Source: Gallionella sp. | GTDB lineage: Bacteria > Pseudomonadota > Gammaproteobacteria > Burkholderiales > Gallionellaceae | DNA: 53,759 bases | NCBI GenBank assembly: GCA_028714895.1 | Contig: JAQTLM010000014.1 | Location: forward strand, 1 to 53,759 | Direction of reading: 5' to 3' | In this document: positions 27,879 to 36,897 of the stretch, in pieces | Numbering within the stretch: the first letter of the stretch is position 1 | Layout of the letters: every line of letters starts with the position of its first letter | Translations under genes and position numbers: made by a program | Notes under the pieces: generated by a model | What the model saw: only the letters and a program-made list of their open reading frames with translations | The model's database searches: none | What the model was told of the DNA's origin: nothing

Positions 27879-30800
27879 TTACGGTTTAACCCGCCAAATC
27901 CAGCCGGGTAAGGCTTCTAGCCTAGCTTTGCGTTCAGGCGATAAAATGTCTTTGTTTTTTCGTTGACCAGCCACCCAGTTGCCAACTCGATATCCATCCG
28001 CTGTTGTGCAATCAAAAGACACCTTTGCATGCCCCTCATGGTCTGCGAATTCCTTGAGTTGACGAAATCCTTCTTCCCACAAATCTGCACGAGGCTCCCA
28101 ACTCCAACCGGGCAATGCTTCAAGTCGTGCTTTGCACTCCGATGTCAGACTATCTTTTATCGCTCGTTGATGTATTACCCATTTACCAACTCTATATCCA
28201 TTTGCTGATTGGTAGTCCTTGGAAACCTTGGTATGCCCTTCTCGCTCTGTGAATTGCTTAAGTTGTCTGAATCCTTCTTCCCACCTATCCAATAAAACAT
28301 CCCAACTCCATTCAGACAATGATTCCAACTGGGCTTTGCGCTCCAAAGACATGCTGTCCTTTTTGCTTCGTTGGCTATTTATCCAGTTACCAAGTAGATA
28401 GCCATCTGCCGATTTGTAGCCCTTAAAAACCTTTGCGTGTCCTTCGCGTTCTGCGAATTCCTTAAGATGGCGAAACCCTTCCTCCCACTTATCGGACAAT
28501 GCATTCCAACTCCAATCGGGCAGTGCCTCTAACCGCTTCTTAAGTTCTGGTGACAGGTTGTCTTTTGCTCTTCGTTGACTGGCAACCCAGTTGCCGACTC
28601 GATATCCATCTGCCGTTTTGAAATCAAAAGGAATCTGAGCATGTCCCTCGCGTTCTGCAAATACCTTAAGATGGCTGAACCCCTCTTCCCACATATCTCC
28701 ACGAGGCTCCCAACTCCAACTAGGCAGTGCTTCTAGTCGAGTCCTGCACTCCGATGTAAGACTATCTTTTAATTTCCGTTGCCGACTTACCCAGCGATTA
28801 ACACGATAACCATCCGAAGAAATATATGTGCGCGGAACTCTGGCATGCCCCTCTCGATCTGCGAATTCTTTAAGATGGCGGAATCCTTCTTCCCACCTAT
28901 CTAACAAAGCATTCCAACTCCATCCGGGCAAGGCTTCCAGCCGTGCTTTACGCTCCGGCGATATGCTGTTTTTGGTTTTTCGTTGGTAATACACCCAGCT
29001 ACCGAGCCGATATCCATCTGCCGTTTTGTAATTGTCCGCAACTCTGGCATGCCCTTCTCTCTCCACAAACCCCTCCAACAATCCAAACCAGAAATTCCAG
29101 GACGCCGTAACTTGCTCCACCAGATAAGTACGTAGAGCGCCGCCAAAACTCTCATCCACCGTAGCTGGCAAATCAATACCGATTTTCCTCAGCCCTCCTG
29201 CACTGACACCTGAACCCGGCTTTCTCCCCATCTCCGTCCTGATCTGATCCAGCTCACAAGCCAGCACATCGTCGTGCGCTTTCAACGCATTCAACACGCC
29301 CCAGATCGGTTTGAAGTTGCTCGCCTCTATCGTGCTTGCCGCATCTTCACCAGCCGCGATGAACACCGGCAATACAATCGTGCCCGCCTTTTTGTCCGCA
29401 CTCAGGCGAATGGCGCGGCCCACGGCCTGGATGATGTCCACCTGGCTGCTGCGCGGGTCAATGAACGCCACTCCATCGAGCGAGGGTACGTCCACACCTT
29501 CGGACAGGCAGCGCGCATTGCTCAGCACACCGCGTTCGTCTGCCCCCAAGGCTTTGAGTTGGTCGAGTTTGATCTTGCGTTTGTTGGCGGGCATGTTGCC
29601 GGAGACGAAGCCGGTGCGCAGGGTTCCGCTGGGGCGATGTTCGTTGCTGATCCATGCCATGATTTTCCGGATGTCAGTGGTGAAGGCTTCGGCGCGATTG
29701 ACGCGGCTGTGGAAGCTGATGATGCGCTTGAGGTCGTAGTCTTTGATGGCTTTGAGCAGGCCGATCTGGGCGGCGAGCGATTCGCTGTCGGTCTCGATTC
29801 CCGTGCCGGTGCTGACCAGTTCGCGGTTGGCGATCCACTGCGCGATGGTGGGGTCGTCCACGCCGATGATGACGACGCGGTAATCGGTGAGCAGTTTGCG
29901 CTCAATCGCTTTGCCGAACGGAAGGGCATACAGCACTTCGCCAAACAGGGCGGCGTTATCCATGCCGACGACTTCGATACCGCGATCTTCGGCGGCTTTA
30001 TGGATGGTGCTGGAATAGGTGCGCGGGGTGGCGGTGGCGAATAGCCGCTTGGCGCTGCGTATCTGTCCGTTGTCGAGGATGGCGGTGAAGTCGCTACCGG
30101 CCTTGCCCGCGCAACGGTGTGCTTCGTCCGCCACGGCCAGATCGAACGCGGGGATGGCCGGGTCGGCCTGCGCGGCGGCGATGACGGAGGAAGATTGGTA
30201 GGTGGAGAACACCACGCGGTTGCCTGCGCCGCTGAGGAAGTTTTTTACCTCATCCACATCCGAGGTGACGGGGAAGGCCAGATCGGCCACGCTGTGGATG
30301 GCTTCGTCGTGGCCCTTCGCACCGACGGTTTGATCCGAGCAGACGCACAGCACTTCAAACGGGGCAGCGGCGGCGAATGTCCATTCGCGCAACAGTTGCG
30401 AAAGTAGCCCCAGGGACGGAACCAGCACCAGGGTGCGTTGCGCGTTGAGCTGTTCCTTGATCCACAACGTGACGTAAGTTTTGCCTGTGCCGCAGGCCAT
30501 GATGAGCTGGCCGCGGTCAGCGGCTTGCAGCCCAAATACGACGGCGGTTCTGGCTTCGTTCTGGTGGTCGCGCGGCTCGGGGCGGGGTTTGCGTTTGGCT
30601 TGCGGGAGTGCGGCGAAGTTGGCCGGATACTCCAGCAAGGAACGCTCAAAATCGGACAGCAGAAAACGGATGACGGGCTTTTCCTGCGCATCGCAGACTT
30701 GCCTGGCATTGCCGCCAATAAAGTCTGTGGTGGCAATCAGCAAGCGGTGCTGGATGAGCGGCCGGTTCGATTCGCTGAGAAATTTGTCCACATCGTGTTT

Positions 30801-31073
30801 GGTGATGTGATGGTCGGGCGCGTAGCACTTGGCCTGTACCGCCCAGTGTTCGCCGTTCCTGTGCCGGAACACGAGGTCAATGCCGCAGTCCGCACCCCAG
30901 CGTTCCGGCCATTCATCCCACAGCCACACCTGGTCGACTTGTGTAGCCCATTCAGGATCGGCCTTGAGGAACCATTTGACGAAATGCTCAAACTGTTTGC
31001 CGCGCTTGGCGGGATCGGCATCGAGGCTGTTGTAAAAATCGGGGAACGAAGTGGTCATCTGGAGATCAATCAT
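27879..31073 (-). CDS. Mrr-like nuclease / SF2 helicase with six helicase-associated repeats
   Basis: A 1064-residue protein. Residues 1-150 form a Mrr-type restriction endonuclease domain ([20 protein letters not shown] has the D...QxK catalytic pattern). Residues about 170-620 are a superfamily 2 helicase with Walker [14 protein letters not shown] box ADEAHRCAG and motif [10 protein letters not shown]. From residue 657 to the end are six helicase-associated (HA) repeats of 68 residues each, every one with WEEGF, EREGHA, DGYRVG.W and LEALP.WSW. Nuclease plus helicase plus DNA-binding repeats is the build of restriction or anti-phage enzymes, so a defence role is a reasonable inference. The gene sits in 4.2 kb that splits ybbA from ybbP. 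The repeat part has visibly lower G+C than the helicase part. Confidence 0.88.
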   Translation of the reverse strand: MIDLQMTTSFPDFYNSLDADPAKRGKQFEHFVKWFLKADPEWATQVDQVWLWDEWPERWGADCGIDLVFRHRNGEHWAVQAKCYAPDHHITKHDVDKFLSESNRPLIQHRLLIATTDFIGGNARQVCDAQEKPVIRFLLSDFERSLLEYPANFAALPQAKRKPRPEPRDHQNEARTAVVFGLQAADRGQLIMACGTGKTYVTLWIKEQLNAQRTLVLVPSLGLLSQLLREWTFAAAAPFEVLCVCSDQTVGAKGHDEAIHSVADLAFPVTSDVDEVKNFLSGAGNRVVFSTYQSSSVIAAAQADPAIPAFDLAVADEAHRCAGKAGSDFTAILDNGQIRSAKRLFATATPRTYSSTIHKAAEDRGIEVVGMDNAALFGEVLYALPFGKAIERKLLTDYRVVIIGVDDPTIAQWIANRELVSTGTGIETDSESLAAQIGLLKAIKDYDLKRIISFHSRVNRAEAFTTDIRKIMAWISNEHRPSGTLRTGFVSGNMPANKRKIKLDQLKALGADERGVLSNARCLSEGVDVPSLDGVAFIDPRSSQVDIIQAVGRAIRLSADKKAGTIVLPVFIAAGEDAASTIEASNFKPIWGVLNALKAHDDVLACELDQIRTEMGRKPGSGVSAGGLRKIGIDLPATVDESFGGALRTYLVEQVTASWNFWFGLLEGFVEREGHARVADNYKTADGYRLGSWVYYQRKTKNSISPERKARLEALPGWSWNALLDRWEEGFRHLKEFADREGHARVPRTYISSDGYRVNRWVSRQRKLKDSLTSECRTRLEALPSWSWEPRGDMWEEGFSHLKVFAEREGHAQIPFDFKTADGYRVGNWVASQRRAKDNLSPELKKRLEALPDWSWNALSDKWEEGFRHLKEFAEREGHAKVFKGYKSADGYLLGNWINSQRSKKDSMSLERKAQLESLSEWSWDVLLDRWEEGFRQLKQFTEREGHTKVSKDYQSANGYRVGKWVIHQRAIKDSLTSECKARLEALPGWSWEPRADLWEEGFRQLKEFADHEGHAKVSFDCTTADGYRVGNWVAGQRKNKDILSPERKARLEALPGWIWRVKP
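27882..29105 (-). repeat. six 204-bp in-frame repeats (HA domains)
   Basis: The 3' 1.2 kb of the helicase gene consists of six consecutive units of 204 bp, one per 68-residue HA domain. Unit boundaries keep exact length while the sequences have diverged, so the array is old but was made by unit duplication. Recombination between units could change the repeat number. Confidence 0.85.
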
Positions 31074-31095
31074 TCAGATTGCATCGTACTGTGTT

Positions 31096-31209
31096 CGTCA
31101 TACCGGCGTAGGCCGGTATCCAGTCAGTTAAATAGCCCGTGCAACGCACGGACAATGCTAACGGCATATTGAATAAAAGCGCTGGATTCCGGCCTGCGCC
31201 GGAATGACG
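31096..31209. repeat. MITE-like element, left of the GIY-YIG gene
   Basis: A 114-bp element with 28-bp terminal inverted repeats (31096-31123 and 31182-31209) that differ at three positions. It starts 22 bases upstream of the helicase ATG, so it may contain or displace that gene's promoter. The right arm is identical to the matching arm of the element at 31560-31677. Confidence 0.88.
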
Positions 31210-31249
31210 TGCCAAGTGAGAATTGCATGACTTGCTTCTTCGAATATGG

Positions 31250-31540
31250 CTAACACACGGTGTCATACAGATCCTTCCAGTCCGGATTGAATTCCTCGAT
31301 CAATTTTAGTTTCCATGCACGCTGCCATTCCTTGATTGCCTTTTCTCGCTGAATAGCTGATTCCATCGTTTCATGCACTTCATACCAAACCAACTGCCCC
31401 ACACCATACTGCTTGGTGAAACCATCGACGACATGGTTCTTGTGTTCCCATACTCGCTTGACCAAGTCTGAGGTTACGCCAACATACAAAGTGCCGTTAC
31501 GTTTGCTGGCCAACAAATAGACACAGGGTTGTTTACTCAC
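31250..31540 (-). CDS. small GIY-YIG endonuclease (YhbQ/UPF0213 type)
   Basis: A single-domain GIY-YIG nuclease of 96 residues. The signature is seen as PCVYLLASKRNGTLYVGVT, with the conserved arginine in LVKRVWEHK and the catalytic glutamate region ESAIQREKAIKEW. I chose the GTG at 31540 (protein start at SKQPCVYLL); another GTG at 31555 is in frame. No ATG fits. The gene is bracketed by two copies of the same palindromic element, 40 bases away on its 3' side and about 20 bases from the chosen start (4 bases from the earlier GTG). Cellular roles of this family are poorly known; DNA cleavage at structured or specific sites is expected from the fold. Confidence 0.88.
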   Translation of the reverse strand: MSKQPCVYLLASKRNGTLYVGVTSDLVKRVWEHKNHVVDGFTKQYGVGQLVWYEVHETMESAIQREKAIKEWQRAWKLKLIEEFNPDWKDLYDTVC

Positions 31541-31559
31541 CTTGCAGCCCCACACATGC

Positions 31560-31677
31560 CGTCATTCCGGCGCAGGCCGGAATCCAGTGGTTTTATTAAA
31601 CATGCAATCAGGTTTTGTCCCGCGCGTTGCGCGGGAGGTATTCGATTGGCTGGATTCCGGCCTGCGCCGGAATGACG
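31560..31677. repeat. MITE-like element, right of the GIY-YIG gene
   Basis: A 118-bp element with perfect 28-bp terminal inverted repeats (31560-31587 and 31650-31677). A further CCCGCGCGTTGCGCGGG hairpin lies inside. It separates the ybbA stop (11 bases away) from the GIY-YIG gene. The unit 31096-31677 thus has the form element-gene-element. Confidence 0.9.
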
Positions 31678-31688
31678 AATAAGGGAGT

Positions 31689-32372
31689 TCACTGCACCAC
31701 CCGCCCCGCCTCCAGCCGCAACTGCCGGCCGCAGCGCCTTGCCAGCATTTCGTCATGAGTAACGAGGATCAGGGTCGTGCCCTGCGCGCGGTTGAGTTCC
31801 AGCATCAGTTCGATGACCTGCGCGCCGGTGGCGGCGTCGAGGTTGCCGGTGGGTTCGTCGGCGAACAGTATCTTGGGTTGGGTGACAAAGGCGCGGGCGA
31901 GCGCGACGCGCTGCTGTTCACCGCCGGAGAGGTGTTTGGGCAGGTGGTGCGCGCGGTCGGAAAGCCCGACCTCGCGCAGCGACGCCGCGGCGCGTTCGCG
32001 CGCGTCGCTGCTGCCTTGCAGCTCCAGCGGCAGCATCACATTCTCCAGCGCGTTGAGCGCGGGCAGCAACTGGAACGACTGGAACACGAAGCCCGCCATC
32101 GCGCCGCGCAGCCGCGCGCGCCCGTCTTCGTCCAGCGCGAACAGGTCGTTGCCGTCGAGCAGCACGCTGCCGCTGCTCGGCATATCCAGCCCGGCGAGCA
32201 GGCCGAGCAGGGTGGACTTGCCGGAGCCGGACGCGCCCAGGATCGCGAGGCTCTCGCCCGCTTCGACGGTAAAATTAACCTGCTGCAGGATGATCAGCGG
32301 CTGGCCTTTTCCATCTATTGAAGGGCTCAACACTTGCTTGGTGAGTTCAACTGCCTGCACAATCGCTGCCAT
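31689..32372 (-). CDS. ybbA: ABC transporter ATP-binding protein (YbbA/LolD type)
   Basis: A 227-residue ATPase with Walker A GASGSGKST, the signature LSGGEQQRVALARAF, Walker B ILFADEPTGNLD and the H-loop LVTHDE, of the LolD/MacB subgroup. It is divergent from the tesA-like gene and normally is followed directly by ybbP, as in E. coli. Here the permease gene begins 4.2 kb further on. I start at ATG 32372; a GTG five codons earlier is possible. Confidence 0.93.
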   Translation of the reverse strand: MAAIVQAVELTKQVLSPSIDGKGQPLIILQQVNFTVEAGESLAILGASGSGKSTLLGLLAGLDMPSSGSVLLDGNDLFALDEDGRARLRGAMAGFVFQSFQLLPALNALENVMLPLELQGSSDARERAAASLREVGLSDRAHHLPKHLSGGEQQRVALARAFVTQPKILFADEPTGNLDAATGAQVIELMLELNRAQGTTLILVTHDEMLARRCGRQLRLEAGRVVQ

Positions 32373-32408
32373 GAATATTGTCGACACCTCAAAGAGTTCA
32401 GGATTTGT

Positions 32409-32536
32409 CGTTCCCGCGAAGGCGGGAACCCAGTTTATTCAAAACGCTGGATTCCGGGTCATAACCAGCGACTTGGCTGGCGTAGTTTGCCAGCTTAGTC
32501 GAATGGCTAGTAGTTTCATCAAGCCCGGAATGACGG
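32409..32536. repeat. composite repeat upstream of the tesA-like gene
   Basis: A CGTTCCCGCGAAGGCGGGAA arm (from 32409) is followed by CTGGATTCCGGG (32447-32458), whose palindrome partner GCCCGGAATGACGG (32523-32536) is separated from it by an inserted copy of the AGTCGAATGGCTAGT family (about 32461-32521). The end of the element overlaps the tesA start codon. Confidence 0.75.
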
Positions 32537-33135
32537 CTTTAATGCTTATCTCACTATTCATCGCGCTGTGGCTGCCGTTTCCAGCCTATGCCGCAAAAAA
32601 CATTCTGGTGTTCAGCGACAGTTTATCAGCCGGATACGGCATCGCAGTAGCAGAAAGTTGGCCTAGCCTGCTGCAGCAGGAATTGGCGCGCAGCCATCCG
32701 GAATATCGCGTGGTGAACGCCAGTATCAGCGGCGAGACCGCGCAGGGCGGGCGGCAGCGCATCGCCGAAGCGTTGCGGCAGCACCGCCCGGCGGTGGTGA
32801 TCGTGGAACTCGGGGCGAACGACGGGCTGCGCGGCTACAGCGTCGCCGACATCGAAACCAATCTGGGCAGGATCATCGAGGATGCCCGCAACGCCCGCGC
32901 CAGAGTGCTGCTGGTCGGCATGAGGCTGCCGCCGAATTACGGCGAGCCTTACGTTGCGCAGTTCGGGAAGATGTACCCGAAGCTGGCGAAAAAATACCGC
33001 GTCAGGCTGCTGCCGTTTTTGCTGGAAGGCGTTGCACCGCAGCAATTCCAGGCCGACAACCTGCATCCCACCAAGGAAGCACAGCCGCTGCTGATGCGCA
33101 ACGTGCTGAAAGAACTGAAGCCACTGTTGCGCTAG
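32530..33135 (+). CDS. tesA: GDSL arylesterase / thioesterase I (TesA type)
   Basis: The 201-residue precursor has a signal peptide (LMLISLFIALWLPFPAYA) and the SGNH hydrolase blocks: VFSDSLSAGYG (nucleophile Ser), ISGETAQGG, VVIVELGANDGLRG, and the C-terminal DNLHPTKEAQP with catalytic Asp and His. It hydrolyses acyl thioesters and small esters in the periplasm. The start is ATG 32530 or ATG 32542; the first lies within the end of a dispersed repeat. The open frame extends far upstream but only as the shadow of ybbA. It converges on sppA with a 4-base overlap. Confidence 0.93.
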   Translation: MTALMLISLFIALWLPFPAYAAKNILVFSDSLSAGYGIAVAESWPSLLQQELARSHPEYRVVNASISGETAQGGRQRIAEALRQHRPAVVIVELGANDGLRGYSVADIETNLGRIIEDARNARARVLLVGMRLPPNYGEPYVAQFGKMYPKLAKKYRVRLLPFLLEGVAPQQFQADNLHPTKEAQPLLMRNVLKELKPLLR

Positions 33136-34079
33136 CGCAACGAAACGCCACCCTGCGCAGAGAATCCGATCGCACTCGCCACACCCGCACCGAAGCGTTT
33201 TGCCAAGCGCTCGCCGAAACTCTCCTTCATGGTGAAGTTCACGACTTTCTCGGCCTTGATGACATCGCGCGCCACCGATTCCACGCTGCCCATGCCATCC
33301 GCCAGCCCCATCTCCACGCCGCGCTGCCCGTTCCACACCAGGCCGCTGAAGGTGTCCGGCGTTTCCTTGAGGCGCTTGCCGCGGCCCTGCTTCACCACGT
33401 CGATGAACTGCTGATGGATTTCCGTGATCATCTGTTTGGCATATTCCTGATGCGCCGGATTGGCTGCCGAAAATGGGTCGAGGAAGCCCTTATTTTTTCC
33501 GGCGGTAATCAGGCGGCGTTCTACGCCGAGCTTCTCCATCGTTCCTGTAAAGCCGAAGCCGTCCATCAGCACGCCGACCGAACCGATCAGGCTGGCTTTG
33601 TCCACGAAGATCTTGTCCGCCGCCACCGCCACGTAATAGCCGCCGGAAGCGCAAATGTCCTCGACCACCGCATACAGCGGAATGGCCGGATACTTGGCGC
33701 GCAGACGGCGGATCTCGTCGTTGATCTGCCCGGCCTGCACCGGGCTGCCACCGGGGCTGTTGATGCGCAGGATCACGCCCTGCGTGTTCTTGTCCTCAAA
33801 CGCATCCTGCAGGCTGGGAATCAGGTTGTCGGCGCTTGCCGCGCTATCCGGCGCGATCACCCCCTGCATGTCCACCAGCGCGGTATGTTTTCCGGTGCTC
33901 AGCGCCTGCTCGGACTTGCCCATCCAACCCATCACAAGAAACAGGATGATGAACAGATAACCAAAGGTCAGCGTCTTAAAAAAGATGCCCCAGTGCCGTG
34001 CGCGGCGCTGCTCCTGAACGGCCGTCATCGCCAGTTTCTCCAGCACGCCGCGTTCCCAATTGTTGTTTTGATCCGACAT
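33132..34079 (-). CDS. sppA: signal peptide peptidase SppA (S49 family)
   Basis: A 315-residue single-domain S49 protease. An N-terminal membrane anchor (LTFGYLFIILFLVMGWMG) precedes the catalytic domain, with VILRINSPGGSPVQAGQI (oxyanion part), EDICASGGYYVAVAADKI (nucleophile Ser) and the lysine in the TGTMEKLGVERRLITAGKNK block. It digests cleaved signal peptides in the membrane. It lies 22 bases after the HAD phosphatase gene. Confidence 0.92.
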   Translation of the reverse strand: MSDQNNNWERGVLEKLAMTAVQEQRRARHWGIFFKTLTFGYLFIILFLVMGWMGKSEQALSTGKHTALVDMQGVIAPDSAASADNLIPSLQDAFEDKNTQGVILRINSPGGSPVQAGQINDEIRRLRAKYPAIPLYAVVEDICASGGYYVAVAADKIFVDKASLIGSVGVLMDGFGFTGTMEKLGVERRLITAGKNKGFLDPFSAANPAHQEYAKQMITEIHQQFIDVVKQGRGKRLKETPDTFSGLVWNGQRGVEMGLADGMGSVESVARDVIKAEKVVNFTMKESFGERLAKRFGAGVASAIGFSAQGGVSLR

Positions 34080-34101
34080 TACGATTCCTTGTAATAATTA
34101 G

Positions 34102-34758
34102 TTAAGCGTTGGCTTTCAGCCACGCACGCAGTTCCGCAAAATCTTTCACCAGCGCAAGCGGATTCAATTCCTGCAACTGCTCCGGCGGATGTGCGCCGTG
34201 CCCCACCGCCACCACATCCACCTTGGCATTCTGCGCCATCTGCACATCGTGTGTGGTATCGCCAATCATTAACGCACGTTCGGCACTAACCGCCAATTCA
34301 TCTATCAGCTCCAGCAGCATGGCCGGATTGGGTTTTGAAAAAGTCTGGTCTGCCGTGCGCGTGGCATGAAAATATTGTTTCAGGCCTGTGGATTCCAATA
34401 CCCTATCCAGCCCCATGCGACTCTTGCCGGTTGCCACCCCCAGCCAATAGCCCGCGCCGTGCAATTCCGCCAGCGTCTCGCGCGCGCCTGCGAACAGCGG
34501 AATCGCCGCATCCTGAATCAGGAAATGATGGCGGTAACGCGCCACCAGCGGCTCATACATGGACTCCGGCGCGTCCGGTACCGCATGGCGCAATGCCTGG
34601 CTCAATCCCAGACCGATCACATGGCGTGCGGCTTCATCATCGGGAACCGTCAAACCCAGATCGCGGCACGCCGCCTGGATCGAACCGGCGATCACCGCGG
34701 TCGAATCCATCACCGTGCCATCCCAGTCGAACACGATCAGATCATAACGTTTGCCCAT
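34102..34758 (-). CDS. HAD-superfamily phosphatase (phosphoglycolate phosphatase-like)
   Basis: A 218-residue HAD-IA hydrolase. All four motifs are present: VFDWDGTVMDS (nucleophile Asp), GVATGKSRMGL (Thr), the lysine in FSKPNPAML, and MIGDTTHDVQMA (acidic pair). The cap domain is of the Gph type. Its substrate is not known; the gene commonly sits between rluC and sppA in betaproteobacteria, as here except for the oppositely oriented rlmM in between. Confidence 0.88.
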   Translation of the reverse strand: MGKRYDLIVFDWDGTVMDSTAVIAGSIQAACRDLGLTVPDDEAARHVIGLGLSQALRHAVPDAPESMYEPLVARYRHHFLIQDAAIPLFAGARETLAELHGAGYWLGVATGKSRMGLDRVLESTGLKQYFHATRTADQTFSKPNPAMLLELIDELAVSAERALMIGDTTHDVQMAQNAKVDVVAVGHGAHPPEQLQELNPLALVKDFAELRAWLKANA

Positions 34759-34817
34759 TGCCTTGCCACCAAAAAAGAGGCGCGGATATTACCATCACCT
34801 GTGCCACAATGCGCGTC

Positions 34818-35894
34818 ATGAAAACACCCCCACTTACCCATTGGCTGTTGTATTGCCGTCCCGGCTTCGAGCAGGATTGCGCGCAGGAAACCTTGCGTCA
34901 GGCGCGCCAGCAGCGCCCTGTCCTTGCGGAACAGCCCGTCATCATTGCTGACAGCGGCTACGTCGTAGTCGCGCTCAACGAACAGCCGCTGTCCTATCGC
35001 GAACTGATTTTTGCGCGCCAGTTGATCCGGCTGCACCACACCATCGCCGCCCTGCCGGAGCGCGACCGCCTCACCCCCATCCTTGCCGCCATCGCCGCCC
35101 TGCCCGGCAGCTTCGGCGCGCTATGGCTGGAAGCGCCGGATACCAACGATGGAAAACTGCTGTCCACCTTTACCCGCCGCTTTCAGCCATTGCTGGAAAG
35201 CGCGCTGCGCGAACAGGGCCGCTTGCAGGACAACATCCCGAACACCAACCAACAGCTGCCGCGCCTGCATATCTTCTTCCCCGACAAATCCTCCGCGCTG
35301 ATCGGCACCAGTGATCCGCACAACAGCGCAGCGGCCATCATGGGCATCGTGCGTCAGTCCATGCCCGCCGAAGCGCCGAGCCGCTCGACGATGAAACTGG
35401 CCGAGGCCATCGAGGTGTTCATGGATCGCAGCGAGCAGACGCGCCTGTTGCGGCAAGGCATGACAGCAGTCGATCTCGGCGCCGCACCCGGCGGCTGGAC
35501 TTGGCAACTGGTCAAACGCGGCATCCGCGTGACTGCGGTGGACAACGGCCCGATGAAGGGCGTGCTGGCAAAGCATCCGCTGGTCGAGCATCTCAAGCAG
35601 GACGGCTTCAAATACGCGCCGCGCAAAGCGGTGGACTGGCTGGTGTGCGACATGGTGGAAAAACCCTCCAAAGTCGCCAAGTTAATCGAAGAGTGGTTTG
35701 CGGCAGGCTGGTGCAAGCACGCGATCTTCAATCTGAAACTGCCGATGAAGCAGCGCATCGTGGCACTCGACAGCGCGCTGGGTGGCATCCGCACTCGCTT
35801 GGACGAGGAAGGCATCAATTACCGGATGATGGCGAAGCAGCTATACCATGACCGGGAAGAGATCACGGTGTTTTTGACCAAGACTAAGGGCTAA
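34818..35894 (+). CDS. rlmM: 23S rRNA 2'-O-methyltransferase RlmM
   Basis: RlmM methylates C2498 of 23S rRNA. The 358-residue protein has an N-terminal THUMP-like region (LLYCRPGFEQDCAQE at residues 11-25) and a Rossmann methyltransferase domain with the SAM site VDLGAAPGGWTWQLVKRG near 215, DWLVCDMVEKPSK and the KDKE-type tetrad lysines (FNLKLPMKQR). I start at ATG 34818; an ATG three codons earlier is in frame. It is a single plus-strand gene between minus-strand HAD and rluC genes. Confidence 0.94.
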   Translation: MKTPPLTHWLLYCRPGFEQDCAQETLRQARQQRPVLAEQPVIIADSGYVVVALNEQPLSYRELIFARQLIRLHHTIAALPERDRLTPILAAIAALPGSFGALWLEAPDTNDGKLLSTFTRRFQPLLESALREQGRLQDNIPNTNQQLPRLHIFFPDKSSALIGTSDPHNSAAAIMGIVRQSMPAEAPSRSTMKLAEAIEVFMDRSEQTRLLRQGMTAVDLGAAPGGWTWQLVKRGIRVTAVDNGPMKGVLAKHPLVEHLKQDGFKYAPRKAVDWLVCDMVEKPSKVAKLIEEWFAAGWCKHAIFNLKLPMKQRIVALDSALGGIRTRLDEEGINYRMMAKQLYHDREEITVFLTKTKG

Positions 35895-35946
35895 TTGGCG
35901 TATTTGTAGGGTGCGCTGTGCGCACCATGGATCAGGGCGCGATAAA

Positions 35947-36897
35947 TCACGCCCCTACGTCCGCATCCAATTTCGCAATAAAACTCTCCAGTTCCCTCGG
36001 CAACGGCGCGGTCAGATGCATAGGCTCACCCGTCAGCGGATGCGCGAACGCGATGCTGTGGGCGTGCAGGAACATGCGTTTCAGCCCCTGTTTCATCAAT
36101 GCCTTGTTGCGCGCGAAATCGCCGTATTTGTCGTCTCCGGCGATCGGGAAGCCGAGATGGGAGAGATGCACGCGGATCTGGTGGGTGCGTCCGGTCTTGA
36201 GTTGCGCCTCCAATAAACTGAATTCAGGCCAACTCTTCAGCAGGGTGAAGATGGTGTGCGAGGCCTGCCCGTCTTCCCTGACCATCACGCGCTTCTCGCC
36301 CTGCGGGGTGTCGAACTTGTGCAGCGGCAGCTTGACATGCTGTTTGACATTCTTCCATTGCCCCAGCACCAGCGCGAAGTAGCGCTTGTCGCTGTTGCCC
36401 TCGCGCATTATCTCGTGCATCGCGGTCAAAGCGGAACGCTTTTTCGCCAGCAGCAGCACGCCGGAGGTTTCACGGTCGAGCCTGTGCACCAGTTCCAGGA
36501 ATTTGGCCTGCGGACGGGCGCGGCGCATTTGTTCGATGACCCCGAAGCTCACTCCGCTGCCGCCATGCACCGCCACCCCGGAGGGTTTGTTCACCACAAC
36601 CAGCGCGTCGTCCTCATAAATGATCGGGAACTCCACCGCCGGGATATGCGCCTCTTCGACCTCATGCTTTTCCGCCACACGGATCGGCGGGATGCGCAAC
36701 TGGTCGCCCAGCTTCAAGCGATAGGTCTGATTGACGCGCTTTTTGTTGACCCGTACCTCCCCGCCGCGCAGGATGCGGTAAACATGGCTTTTGGGCACGC
36801 CTTTCAAATTCTTGAACAAAAAATTGTCGATGCGCTGCGCCTCGCCGCCTTCATCAATTTCCACATAATTCACAGAATCTTTGCTTAAACCATTCAT
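35947..36897 (-). CDS. rluC: 23S rRNA pseudouridine synthase RluC
   Basis: RluC converts uridines 955, 2504 and 2580 of 23S rRNA. The 316-residue protein has an N-terminal S4 domain (RIDNFLFKNLKGVPKSHVYR) and the RluA-type catalytic motif LVHRLDRETSGVLLLAK with the catalytic Asp, followed by GRTHQIRVHLSHLGFPIAGD. I start at ATG 36897; upstream frame to 36978 lacks support. It is divergent from rne, with which rluC is often paired in proteobacteria. Confidence 0.94.
   Translation of the reverse strand: MNGLSKDSVNYVEIDEGGEAQRIDNFLFKNLKGVPKSHVYRILRGGEVRVNKKRVNQTYRLKLGDQLRIPPIRVAEKHEVEEAHIPAVEFPIIYEDDALVVVNKPSGVAVHGGSGVSFGVIEQMRRARPQAKFLELVHRLDRETSGVLLLAKKRSALTAMHEIMREGNSDKRYFALVLGQWKNVKQHVKLPLHKFDTPQGEKRVMVREDGQASHTIFTLLKSWPEFSLLEAQLKTGRTHQIRVHLSHLGFPIAGDDKYGDFARNKALMKQGLKRMFLHAHSIAFAHPLTGEPMHLTAPLPRELESFIAKLDADVGA

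Noticed and set aside
29274..30044. Plus-strand open frames over the helicase gene
   Set aside because: Antisense shadows of the helicase core; no domain recognisable.
31777..32529. Long N-terminal extension of the TesA-like protein
   Set aside because: It is antisense to ybbA and runs through a repeat; the signal peptide marks the true start near 32530.
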